The notes under the pieces were generated by a model. That model was not told where the DNA came from, did not search any database, and saw only the letters and a program-made list of their open reading frames with translations. From assembly GCA_003215935.1 (NCBI GenBank), contig QCJQ01000004.1:1-64000 (forward strand): 64,000 nt of DNA, in the 5' to 3' direction. Origin of the DNA: Prochlorococcus sp. AG-409-D09 (GTDB lineage Bacteria; Cyanobacteriota; Cyanobacteriia; PCC-6307; Cyanobiaceae). Both the position numbers and the translations under genes were made by a program. Shown here piece after piece: positions 19,851 to 28,850 of the stretch; within the stretch, counting starts at the first letter, position 1; every line of letters starts with the position of its first letter.

Positions 19851-19906
19851 AGTATCGGGTAACCTATAGTGTACACTCATATGCAAGGGTAGTATCCAGC
19901 AGTATC
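19851..19906. promoter_or_regulatory. Candidate operator for the CopG-like gene
   Basis: Palindrome AGTGTACACT (19868-19877) and three AGTATC copies at 19851, 19891, 19901. Confidence 0.35.
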
Positions 19907-19987
19907 ATGTATTTGATTCATTTGTCTTACTAGTCCTTTCTCTGACTCTTTTGAGTTTTTCAATTAATCAATTAAAGGAGTGATTTA

Positions 19988-20341
19988 ATGACTAAACCCA
20001 CTCTCCCTAAAACGCCTCGACCAAATCATTCTTCTAAGGTTGGATCTTTATCTAATTCGAAAAACCTAAGAAGAAAAACTCGAAGAAGCAATCAAAACAG
20101 TGATGTTTTGATTTCTGCAGTCGTAAGTTCCTATTTATTAACGCATCTTCATCACGTATTGCAACGAGCAGAATATGGAGCTGTTAGAGAAGGTAGAGAT
20201 TCACAAGCAGCGAATTTTGCACAATTACGCAAAGTTCTTTGTATGGATGCCAGAAGCATGAAGGATGCTTCTGCTCTAGGTCTTAAAGAAGAAGTTGTTG
20301 AAAAGAAAATTGATTCAAATATTGAGCAAAAAGTAGCTTAG
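19988..20341 (+). CDS. Conserved hypothetical protein
   Basis: 117 aa, basic N-terminus, SD GGAG upstream. Confidence 0.65.
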   Translation: MTKPTLPKTPRPNHSSKVGSLSNSKNLRRKTRRSNQNSDVLISAVVSSYLLTHLHHVLQRAEYGAVREGRDSQAANFAQLRKVLCMDARSMKDASALGLKEEVVEKKIDSNIEQKVA

Positions 20342-20374
20342 GTGAATATTCTTTAGGTAAATGAATGACGTTTT

Positions 20375-20605
20375 ATGAGCACTAATGCGGCAGAGCTTTA
20401 CAAGCGTATTGAGGATGATCAATCTTTTTCTCAGATATTGTTTCGCCAAGCTTTGCAAGATCCAGAAGGCGCAATGAAGGCAATATGTGTATTAGGAGAT
20501 GAGCTTGGATTGCCTGTTACTCCTGAAGAGGTTAAGGAACACCTTTCATCTTTAGATGATGATCAGACTAAGCAGTGGCTAATTAAAGCAAGAGGAGGTC
20601 TATGA
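20375..20605 (+). CDS. Nif11-like domain small protein
   Basis: 76 aa; LYKRIEDDQSFSQILFRQALQDPEGAMKAICVLGDELGLPVTPEEVKEHL resembles Nif11 N-terminal domain; ends IKARGGL. Confidence 0.55.
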   Translation: MSTNAAELYKRIEDDQSFSQILFRQALQDPEGAMKAICVLGDELGLPVTPEEVKEHLSSLDDDQTKQWLIKARGGL

Positions 20606-20611
20606 CTTATT

Positions 20612-20767
20612 TCATTTTTGAAGATTTTCAGGGGAGATTTTAGGTAGTTCTTGTGTTGTTCTTCTGTCATAACCACCGCCACCTGCCATAGTCCAAAAAA
20701 ACCAATAGCTAGGAATAGCTAAAGCAGCTGCCAAAAACAATGCTGTTATTTGTTCAAGTCTTAACAT
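20612..20767 (-). CDS. Small single-TM hypothetical protein
   Basis: MLRLEQITALFLAAALAIPSYWFFWTMAGGGGYDRRTTQELPKISPENLQK; start chosen at internal Met of supplied ORF 20612..20806. Confidence 0.55.
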   Translation of the reverse strand: MLRLEQITALFLAAALAIPSYWFFWTMAGGGGYDRRTTQELPKISPENLQK

Positions 20768-20838
20768 GTTTAAATTCAGATTCCAAATTTTTTCAAGTTT
20801 CTGCACATGTAAAACTACATGATGGTTGAAAGAGGCTT

Positions 20839-22563
20839 TTGTTTGTGCTGCGATTAGAACGCGTTAGCAAGATTTTCCCAGCTGGTGAAGTCCTTAAGGA
20901 TATTACTTGGGAAATTAAAGAAGGTGACAGAATAGGTTTAGTTGGTATCAATGGAGCTGGAAAATCTACTCAATTGCAAATCATTGCTGGATTAGAGGAG
21001 GTTACTGACGGCTTAGTAATTAGAGAAGGTAATCCATTAATCGCTTATTTAAGGCAAGAGTTTGATGTGGATATTTCTAGAACAGTCAGAGAGGAGCTTT
21101 TTCAGGCATTTGCAGAGGCTTCATCTCTTTTAGCAAAAAAAAAAGATATTGAACTTAACCTGCAGTCAGATCAGGCAGAAAAAGACCCTCAATTACTTCA
21201 TGAGTTGATAACTAAACTGAGTTCTATACAGAGTAAATTTGAATCATTAAATGGTTATACACTGGAGGCTAAAATTGAAAAAATTCTTCCTAAAATTGGA
21301 TTTAGTACTCAACAAGCAGATCAATTAGTAGGCTCTTTTTCCGCTGGATGGCAGATGAGGATTGCTTTAGGTAAGATTTTATTGCAATCGCCTGATATTT
21401 TACTATTAGATGAACCAACTAATCATTTAGATTTAGAAACAATTGAATGGTTGGAACAATATTTATTAAGCCTAAAATCTGCAATAGTAGTTATTAGCCA
21501 TGATCGTGCATTTTTAGATAAGATATGCACTCAAATTGTTAACATTGAAAGAGGAGTATCTCGAACATATTTAGGTAATTACTCTTCATTTATTGATCAG
21601 AAAAAAGCAGAGGAAGAATCTTTATCTATATCTTCCGAACGTCAACAAAAAGAGATATCTAAACAACAAGCTTATATTGACAAATTCCGTGCAAGTGCGA
21701 CCAGAAGTTCACAGGCAAAAAGTAGAGAAAAGTTATTAGAAAAAGTAGATCTGATCGATGCTCCTATTAAAAATGAAATTCAACCGAGATTTGAATTTAA
21801 TTTTTCTAAAAGCTCTGGCAAAGAAGTACTAACTATAGATAGTTTATCTCATGCTTATGGAGATAATATTTTATTCTTAGATGCTCAACTTGAAGTTGCA
21901 AAGGGAGATAAAATTGCTTTTCTTGGGCCAAATGGTTCAGGAAAATCAACTTTGTTAAAAATGATTATGGGAGTAGCTAAAGCAGATGAAGGGAATATTT
22001 GTTTGGGTAAACATAATATTATTCCAGGCTATTTTGAACAGAATCAGGCCGAAGCATTAAATCTGCAAAAAACTGTTTTAGATACACTTTTTGAATTAGT
22101 GCCCAATTGGAACCAGACAAAAGTAAGATCCTTACTCGGTAATTTAGGATTAAAAGGTGATTCTGTTTTTAAAGAAGTTCATCAGATTAGCGGAGGTGAA
22201 AAAGCAAGATTAGCTTTGGCACTTTTAATTGTTAAGCCATGTAATCTTTTAGTTCTTGATGAACCGACAAATCACTTAGACATACCTTCTAAGAAAATGC
22301 TTGAAGAGGCTATTGATATTTTTGAAGGCTCCATATTAGTTGTTTCACATGATAGATATTTTGTTTCTAAAATTGCAAATAAAATTGTTGAGATTAGAGA
22401 TGGTCAATTAATTTTATATAGAGGTAATTATAATTATTACAAAGAAAAGAAAAGAGAAGAAAGATTAGCTTTTAAGGAAAAGCTAATCTTAGCGGAGAGG
22501 GAAGCAAAGCGTTTATTAAATCGACAGAAAAAAAAGAAAAGAACTTCAAAAAAAAATAAATAA
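20839..22563 (+). CDS. ABC-F family ATPase
   Basis: Two ABC cassettes (GINGAGKSTQLQ; GPNGSGKSTLLK) with LLLDEPTNHLD twice, no TM domain. Confidence 0.94.
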   Translation: MFVLRLERVSKIFPAGEVLKDITWEIKEGDRIGLVGINGAGKSTQLQIIAGLEEVTDGLVIREGNPLIAYLRQEFDVDISRTVREELFQAFAEASSLLAKKKDIELNLQSDQAEKDPQLLHELITKLSSIQSKFESLNGYTLEAKIEKILPKIGFSTQQADQLVGSFSAGWQMRIALGKILLQSPDILLLDEPTNHLDLETIEWLEQYLLSLKSAIVVISHDRAFLDKICTQIVNIERGVSRTYLGNYSSFIDQKKAEEESLSISSERQQKEISKQQAYIDKFRASATRSSQAKSREKLLEKVDLIDAPIKNEIQPRFEFNFSKSSGKEVLTIDSLSHAYGDNILFLDAQLEVAKGDKIAFLGPNGSGKSTLLKMIMGVAKADEGNICLGKHNIIPGYFEQNQAEALNLQKTVLDTLFELVPNWNQTKVRSLLGNLGLKGDSVFKEVHQISGGEKARLALALLIVKPCNLLVLDEPTNHLDIPSKKMLEEAIDIFEGSILVVSHDRYFVSKIANKIVEIRDGQLILYRGNYNYYKEKKREERLAFKEKLILAEREAKRLLNRQKKKKRTSKKNK

Positions 22564-22606
22564 TAATTATATTTTCTATTTATGTAAGGATTTGAATTAA
22601 TAGATT

Positions 22607-23833
22607 TTATATTGAGAAATCTAGATCATTTATATCGATTGGTTGAATGAAAAATGTTAATTTTTTTTCATTTCTTATTATTGTAAATTTAAGGGGGGCT
22701 TTTATTCCATTTTTATTTATTTCATTCACAACATCTGCTGGGGATATGATTTTCTTATCTGCAACATAAATAATTAAATCATTAATTTTTAAGCCTGCTT
22801 TTTTTCCAGGTCCACCTGGAGCTAAATATCTAATTACCGCTCCTTCAAAATTCTTTTGATTAGTTTCAATATTTCTAGATAAACTTATACCTATTATCGG
22901 ATGTATTGCTTTGCCTAATGTAACTAATTGATTGGCAATATTCATTGCTTTATTAATTGGTATAGCAAAACCTAAACCTGCTCCAGGTCCACTCCTTATA
23001 AGAGTATTGATACCAATAACTTCTCCAGATGCATTTAATAAAGGCCCACCTGAGTTACCTGGATTTATTGCTGCATCTGTTTGTATTAAATCAAGCCGCT
23101 TATTTAAAATTCCTAATTGGGAGACATTGCGATTCAGATTGCTAATGATACCAAAAGTGACGGTATTATCTAATCCAAATGGATTACCTACTGCTATTGC
23201 CCAATCTCCTACCCTGAGATCATCTGAATTACCTAGTGGGGCACTGGGCCAGGGACCCAAACCTTTTAATTGAATAACCGCTAGGTCCGTTAGTGAATCT
23301 ATTCCAATCACTTCACCTGAGATTCTTCTACCATCTAATAATCCCACTGATAATGTATCGATTTTAGCGACAACATGAGCATTGGTTAGAACTAAACCAT
23401 CAGTAGAAAAAATAACTCCACTTCCTTGCCCTTTTTCAATTCTAGAACGAGGTTGATTAAAACCTTTTAAACCAAAAAAGCGTTCTAAATAAGGGTCATT
23501 GAAGAAGTTTGGCGTTAATCTTTCACTCTCATATGAAATAATTTTTCTTTGAGTGTCGATTGTCACTACGGCCGGACTGCTAATTGCAACTGCATCTGCG
23601 ACAAAGGATGTATTATTTGATTGCTTTAAAGTTTCTATATTGATGGGTCTTGCTTTTATTTTTTGCTCAATTGAAATGTCTATAAATAGAGGTATAAAGA
23701 TTAAAAAGTTCAGCAAAAATTTTGAGGTTTTTTTTAGATACTTTTTTTGATTTTTCAATATTTTTTTATTTAATAGAGCTTGACCTTGCATTTCCTTTTG
23801 TGTTGGGATCTTTAGTGATTTGATTTTAGTCAT
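22607..23833 (-). CDS. HtrA/Deg-type serine protease with PDZ domain
   Basis: GSGVIFSTDGLVLTNAHVV, DLAVIQLK, TDAAINPGNSGGPLLN. Confidence 0.95.
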   Translation of the reverse strand: MTKIKSLKIPTQKEMQGQALLNKKILKNQKKYLKKTSKFLLNFLIFIPLFIDISIEQKIKARPINIETLKQSNNTSFVADAVAISSPAVVTIDTQRKIISYESERLTPNFFNDPYLERFFGLKGFNQPRSRIEKGQGSGVIFSTDGLVLTNAHVVAKIDTLSVGLLDGRRISGEVIGIDSLTDLAVIQLKGLGPWPSAPLGNSDDLRVGDWAIAVGNPFGLDNTVTFGIISNLNRNVSQLGILNKRLDLIQTDAAINPGNSGGPLLNASGEVIGINTLIRSGPGAGLGFAIPINKAMNIANQLVTLGKAIHPIIGISLSRNIETNQKNFEGAVIRYLAPGGPGKKAGLKINDLIIYVADKKIISPADVVNEINKNGIKAPLKFTIIRNEKKLTFFIQPIDINDLDFSI

Positions 23834-23950
23834 TTCTTCTTGAGTACAAAATTTCGATTAGTCCAGTCTTTGGAATTTAGATTTTTTGATGCGATTTGGA
23901 TAATTTGTGCACTAAAATCTTTTTGGTTAGTTGAAAAATATAGATCCATA

Positions 23951-23982
23951 CAGGCATGTGTCTATTCATAGACACATGCCTG
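23951..23982. repeat. Perfect 15-bp inverted repeat
   Basis: CAGGCATGTGTCTAT-TC-ATAGACACATGCCTG, verified base by base. Confidence 0.9.
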
Positions 23983-24021
23983 ACATTGAACTCCAACTTT
24001 GATCCATTGAGGATATGACCT

Positions 24022-24297
24022 ATGGCCAATCATTTTTTTCCATATTTGTATGGTATTGCAACATGCTTGCTGTTGATTCAAGCTATTAGAGTCATGTCTC
24101 GAGGGTTTGTTGCTAATAATTTTCCAAAAAATAAAAATGTATTCTTCAACAAATTGCATGGGGATCGTACCGGGCAAGTAACTATCCACCCTGAACTTTT
24201 AAATGAAGAAGGGCGAGTGACTGATGAGGATTTGCTTACCGTTCGTTTCTCTAGTGATATTGATCCGCCACAGTCAGCTGAAAAGTCATCGGATTAG
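24022..24297 (+). CDS. DUF2973-like cyanobacterial protein
   Basis: 91 aa; N-terminal TM then HPELLNEEGRVTDEDLLTVRFSSD. Confidence 0.7.
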   Translation: MANHFFPYLYGIATCLLLIQAIRVMSRGFVANNFPKNKNVFFNKLHGDRTGQVTIHPELLNEEGRVTDEDLLTVRFSSDIDPPQSAEKSSD

Positions 24298-24352
24298 TAT
24301 CATTGAGGTAATTTATGAGTTCATTTAAACTTGATTTGATTGGTTATTAATT

Positions 24353-24736
24353 GTGGATCAAAGAACTCGCATAGTTGCCTCAGTCATTAAAGGCATAAAG
24401 TTGCCTCCTAGATTTCGATTAAGGCTCCTCAAAGAAGAACCAGTACGGTTGGAACTTAGTTTGACGCCTGCTTATGGTAAAAAGCCCATTCAGGTTGGTT
24501 TAGTTGAATCGCTTGATTTAGTTGCAAGGCGTGATAGAGAAGGTCGAATTCCTAGAGATTTGCAAGGCACATGGGATTGGACAGTGAGGCATGGTCAAGT
24601 AAGTACAGGAGGCTGGAATCCTTTTCTAAAAGAAGCTCTTCAAACAATGTTTGAGACAGGCTTGCCAGCAATTATTTACGAAGAACTAACAGGGGATGAT
24701 TACCATCCTGTTGATGGTGCAAAACACGTTCGCTAA
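24353..24736 (+). CDS. Conserved hypothetical protein
   Basis: 127 aa; non-ATG start; no family recognised. Confidence 0.65.
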   Translation: MDQRTRIVASVIKGIKLPPRFRLRLLKEEPVRLELSLTPAYGKKPIQVGLVESLDLVARRDREGRIPRDLQGTWDWTVRHGQVSTGGWNPFLKEALQTMFETGLPAIIYEELTGDDYHPVDGAKHVR

Positions 24737-24842
24737 AAAATGTAATTTGTGGGCATTAACCTCAAATAATCATGAGATGACGTTTTAAAATCATCAAATT
24801 TTGCTTTTATTTAGTACAATTAATATATTTGAAAGAGTTTAA

Positions 24843-24989
24843 ATGCCTGAGAATATTGAACCGCGCTATGGATTCGTGAATTTCGCTGAAATTTGGAATG
24901 GTCGTTTAGCGATGCTTGGCATTTTAATTGGTTTAACAACCGAGGTGCTCACAGGCCAAGGCATTTTGACTCAAATAGGAATCGGATAA
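24843..24989 (+). CDS. hli: High light inducible protein (Hli/SCP)
   Basis: Own translation MPENIEPRYGFVNFAEIWNGRLAMLGILIGLTTEVLTGQGILTQIGIG; chlorophyll-binding AEIWNGRLAMLG motif. Confidence 0.92.
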   Translation: MPENIEPRYGFVNFAEIWNGRLAMLGILIGLTTEVLTGQGILTQIGIG

Positions 24990-25077
24990 AATTAAAATAT
25001 TTTTGAGATTGTTTGAAACGGTTTAGATTTTATTTAGAAAAAAATTGTTTATTCAAGGAAATAACTATTGTTAGACT

Positions 25078-26256
25078 TTGGAAAATATATTTTCTTTAGT
25101 CTTGCAAGGAAAAGAACTTCCTGAATATTCTGTTAAAGAGCTCAATGATGCAATTAGCTCTTTATTAAATAGAGCCTTTGCTCCCCTTTTTATATTAAAT
25201 GCGACTATTTCAAAATCTCAATTAAAGAAAGGACATTTGTGGCTTTCATTTACAGATAATAATGCAACTATTGATGGAGTAATTTGGTCTTCTCGATTAA
25301 AAGATATTCAATATAAACCAAACCAAGATGACGGAGTTGTTGTGATTGGAAAATTGAATTTTTGGTCAAATCAGGCAAGATTATCTGTTCAAGTTATAGA
25401 TATAAGACCTAGTTTTTCTACTGTTCTTAGGAAATTTGAATTAACTAAATCAAAGTTGAAGGAAGAAGGTTTAATTGATGTCCAAAAAAGAAGAAACTTA
25501 CCGGAATACCCCAAATCCATTGCTATTCTTACTAGTTCACCTAGCTCTGCTTTGGCGGATATGTTACGTACGGCAAAGGAACAATGGCCATTAACTAAAT
25601 TATTTATTTTTTCAATTCCAGTTCAAGGCATAGATATAGTTGCAGCAAAAGTTCAAAAAATAATTAAATATTTATCGAATTCTTATCAGAATTTAGGAAT
25701 TGAAGCAATTATTCTTGCTAGAGGAGGAGGAAGTAGAGATGATTTAATGTTATTTGATAATGAAAACTTGTGTAGAGAGTTAGCTAATTTCCCTATACCT
25801 GTAATAACAGGAATAGGACATGAAGATGATTTAACTGTGGCGGATCTTGTAGCAGATCATAGAGCTGCAACTCCAACCGCTGCAATTGTGGATTTGTTGC
25901 CAAATCGTGAAATGTCCAAAGTTCAATGTTCTCAATTGGAGATAAGATTGAAAGATTATTTAAAGTGGTTTATTTTTCGCGAAAAGAATAAATTGCAAAC
26001 ATTTAAAGATTTATTTACGCCTGACTTTCTTTTAAAAATTTTAGAAAGAAAGAGAGTTTCTTTATTTCAAATTATTAGTATTTTTCAAGCATTGTCTCCA
26101 GATCGATGGCTTAAACGTGGCTTTGCAATTATTACTAATAAAAGAGGTCATTATCTTAATAATCTTCGAAATATTTCTAAAAATGATCAATTAAATATCG
26201 AGCTTTTCGATGGAAATATAAATGTTAAAGTAAATAGTATTACCAGGAAAAAATAA
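25078..26256 (+). CDS. xseA: Exodeoxyribonuclease VII large subunit
   Basis: IAILTSSPSSALADMLRT, RGGGSRDDLMLFDNE, GIGHEDDLTVADLVADHRAATPTAA. Confidence 0.95.
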   Translation: MENIFSLVLQGKELPEYSVKELNDAISSLLNRAFAPLFILNATISKSQLKKGHLWLSFTDNNATIDGVIWSSRLKDIQYKPNQDDGVVVIGKLNFWSNQARLSVQVIDIRPSFSTVLRKFELTKSKLKEEGLIDVQKRRNLPEYPKSIAILTSSPSSALADMLRTAKEQWPLTKLFIFSIPVQGIDIVAAKVQKIIKYLSNSYQNLGIEAIILARGGGSRDDLMLFDNENLCRELANFPIPVITGIGHEDDLTVADLVADHRAATPTAAIVDLLPNREMSKVQCSQLEIRLKDYLKWFIFREKNKLQTFKDLFTPDFLLKILERKRVSLFQIISIFQALSPDRWLKRGFAIITNKRGHYLNNLRNISKNDQLNIELFDGNINVKVNSITRKK

Positions 26257-26257
26257 A

Positions 26258-26572
26258 ATGCAAGATCTATCTAGATTGGACGACTCCAATCAATCAGAAA
26301 AAACTAGAGAAAAAAATTCTAAAATTAACCACTCTATTAAAAATGAAGATATTCTTCAATTAAAAAGTAAGATTAGAAATCTTACTTATGAAGAATCTCT
26401 GACAAAGTTGGAAGATATCGTAAATGATTTGAAATTAGATAGTGTTAACTTAAAAGATATTCAAAGAAATTATTTAGAAGGCAAACTTTATCTAAAAAGA
26501 TGTGAGGAGTTATTGAACATAGTAGAGCAAGAAATAACCAATATAAATTCAGAAGATTTAGATCTAAGTTAA
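26258..26572 (+). CDS. xseB: Exodeoxyribonuclease VII small subunit
   Basis: TYEESLTKLEDIVNDLKLDSVNLKD...YLEGKLYLKRCEELL; follows xseA. Confidence 0.9.
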   Translation: MQDLSRLDDSNQSEKTREKNSKINHSIKNEDILQLKSKIRNLTYEESLTKLEDIVNDLKLDSVNLKDIQRNYLEGKLYLKRCEELLNIVEQEITNINSEDLDLS

Positions 26573-26904
26573 TTACTTTCTTCGGCTTTAATATCAATAG
26601 TTGCGGAACTCGCAGGAATATTATTATTTATATTTTCAGAAGAACTATCTAATATTATTTCAGAGCCGCATATTGGGCATTGAGCTAAATTGTTAGGAAA
26701 ACTAGCACCACAATTGGAACAATTTGTTAATTTAGATTGGATTAACTTCCATCCAATCCATCCAGCACCAGCTAATAAAATAGGCAATAAAAATAATATA
26801 ATCAATAGTCCACCTGCAATGTCTAATAGAAATCTTCCTGCTGCAGTTGGAATAAGCAACAAAATCACAATAAGTAACCACAGCAAAGTTGAGCCTCTAT
26901 TCAT
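26569..26904 (-). CDS. Membrane protein with zinc-ribbon, hypothetical
   Basis: Hydrophobic segment then NCSNCGASFPNNLAQCPICGSE. Confidence 0.65.
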   Translation of the reverse strand: MNRGSTLLWLLIVILLLIPTAAGRFLLDIAGGLLIILFLLPILLAGAGWIGWKLIQSKLTNCSNCGASFPNNLAQCPICGSEIILDSSSENINNNIPASSATIDIKAEESN

Positions 26905-26951
26905 TTTTTAAAGGGCTTTACTGCTTATTCATTAAACTCGACTTTAGATTA

Positions 26952-27878
26952 TTAGCTGGTGCGGTTCCCCGCGCCTTTTTTGGAATTACAGGCGAACACA
27001 ACACTCCAACATTGTCCAAAGTAAATGATCACTCCAACCATCCAGACCCACAAAGTAAGAACTAATACTCCACCAATGAAGCCGTATGCTTGAAATCGGG
27101 ATCCTAAGGAAAGAATACTTCTACTAACAGCTAGATTTAAAATGGTTAATAAAGTTCCGATCATTAATGCTCCAGGTATTAATGGTTTTAAAGGGACCTT
27201 TCTACTGGGCAGCAAAGCCTGAAGCAATAAAGCCATTGTTGAAAAACCTAGTAAAGGTAAAACAAACTGCCCCACTTCAAGGACTGGAATTTGATTAAAT
27301 GCTTTTGCAATCCAAGGGCTTGTTTGAGTTATATCTTCTATTACTGCGCCAGGAATCATTCTTAAGTTTGCACTGATTTGATCTATAACCATTAGAAGTC
27401 CAACTAGGAGTACAACTAAGAATGCTTCTATACGGTTACGAATAAATTTAAATGCTTGTATTCGGAGTGGGTCTGGACTTGTTTTTGTAGGTAAAGCGTC
27501 TTCCCACAGACGATCGGCGCCTCTTTGAAGAGTTAGATAAGCATTTCCTGCTGTGATCATTAGGAACATTGCTCCAAGGATTCCTGCTCCAAAACCTTGA
27601 TTAACTAGTTTGATTAACGTTGAATCGACTAATCCGACGACTGAGGGGGGGAGAACTTGTGCTGCTAAAGCGATTATTTGTTGATCTAGTCCTTGTTGTT
27701 TGCCTAGAAACCATGAGGCTACTGACAGTGAAATTAAAAGTATTGGAAAGAAAGACTGTAAAGTGTAGTAGGCAAATGCTGCGCTTAGATCAACGCAATC
27801 ACACCGTGTCCACTGTTCGTATGCTTGCCATAGGCTTTTAAAAAACCATTTACTTTTTCGACGCCAGTGAAGTAGCAC
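26952..27878 (-). CDS. YihY/virulence factor BrkB family membrane protein
   Basis: DLSAAFAYYTLQSFFPILLISLSVASW and GFIGGVLVLTLWVWMVGVIIYFG. Confidence 0.88.
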   Translation of the reverse strand: MLLHWRRKSKWFFKSLWQAYEQWTRCDCVDLSAAFAYYTLQSFFPILLISLSVASWFLGKQQGLDQQIIALAAQVLPPSVVGLVDSTLIKLVNQGFGAGILGAMFLMITAGNAYLTLQRGADRLWEDALPTKTSPDPLRIQAFKFIRNRIEAFLVVLLVGLLMVIDQISANLRMIPGAVIEDITQTSPWIAKAFNQIPVLEVGQFVLPLLGFSTMALLLQALLPSRKVPLKPLIPGALMIGTLLTILNLAVSRSILSLGSRFQAYGFIGGVLVLTLWVWMVGVIIYFGQCWSVVFACNSKKGAGNRTS

Positions 27879-28006
27879 CTTTAATGTTGAAAAACGTCAA
27901 TGTTATAAAGTTAATTCCTTCGAAGTGAAATCTTCTAAACATTAGCCTTTGTTTATTTTTTAATAGTTTTTATATGAAAATAATGAATTTTTAAAAAATA
28001 AAGTGT

Positions 28007-28050
28007 TTGGGCAAATTTAATTATTTTTATTAACTATTAAATTTGCCCAA
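28007..28050 (-). terminator. Intrinsic terminator overlapping the end of the IMPase gene
   Basis: Perfect 15-bp stem TTGGGCAAATTTAAT/ATTAAATTTGCCCAA with 14-nt loop; minus-strand downstream ACACTTTATTTTTT. Confidence 0.75.
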
Positions 28051-28838
28051 GGCATTAATTTCGTTAGCCAAGTTTTAGAGGAGGATGAGAGTAAAGGGAA
28101 ATTGACTGTACCTAGATCACTTCCTGGCACTAATTCTGATGGTTTTATATCAAGCCAATGAATAAGGCATTTGAGTTCTGTCAATATTAACCATGCCGCT
28201 GCTAGATCCCATATCTTTGGAGTCGCCTCAAGTGCACCTATTGTTTGGCCAAGCGCGACACTAGTCATATTTAGACTCGAAACACCAAGTAACCGTATTT
28301 TCCCTGGAAATGGTTGTTGAGGTTTTTTCTGCAGAATTTTTATAGATCGGCTACATAGTGAAATGCAATCACTCGTTGTTTTTAATCGAGTCTGATTTGT
28401 TATTTTTTTGCCATTTAGCCAAACGCCTTCACCTCTTATTGCAACCAGTCTTTTATTCAATGACGGTATATCAAGAAATGCTGTTTGTGGTAAGCCATTT
28501 GTAAAGCGTGCTACTGAAATTGCCCAATATGGAATTCCTGCCGCAAAATTTGTTGTTCCGTCGAGTGGATCGACTACCCAGAAGGCTGCAGATGCAGGTA
28601 CCTTCTTTGAACCTTCCTCACTTAGTACTCCTTCTCCTTTTGTAATTTCGTCTAGACCTTTGACAATTTTATGATCACTCCAGCGATCGCACTCAGTAAT
28701 TAAGGTTCCATCAGGCTTTATATCAGAATTGATTTGTCCAAAATCTTTCAGTTGTCTTTCTGCAACTTCATCAATTAGCTCATGAATTAGTTTTATTTGA
28801 GATGGATGAAGTGACTCATCGTTGCTATTAATACTCAT
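28017..28838 (-). CDS. Inositol monophosphatase family protein
   Basis: GEGVLSEEGS, WVVDPLDGTTNFAAGIPYW, KIWDLAAAWLIL. Confidence 0.92.
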   Translation of the reverse strand: MSINSNDESLHPSQIKLIHELIDEVAERQLKDFGQINSDIKPDGTLITECDRWSDHKIVKGLDEITKGEGVLSEEGSKKVPASAAFWVVDPLDGTTNFAAGIPYWAISVARFTNGLPQTAFLDIPSLNKRLVAIRGEGVWLNGKKITNQTRLKTTSDCISLCSRSIKILQKKPQQPFPGKIRLLGVSSLNMTSVALGQTIGALEATPKIWDLAAAWLILTELKCLIHWLDIKPSELVPGSDLGTVNFPLLSSSSKTWLTKLMPWANLIVNKNN

Positions 28839-28850
28839 GATTGCTTTTGT

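Noticed and set aside
23962-24189. 75-aa minus ORF overlapping the 23951 hairpin
   Set aside because: Antisense to a conserved gene; no recognisable domain.
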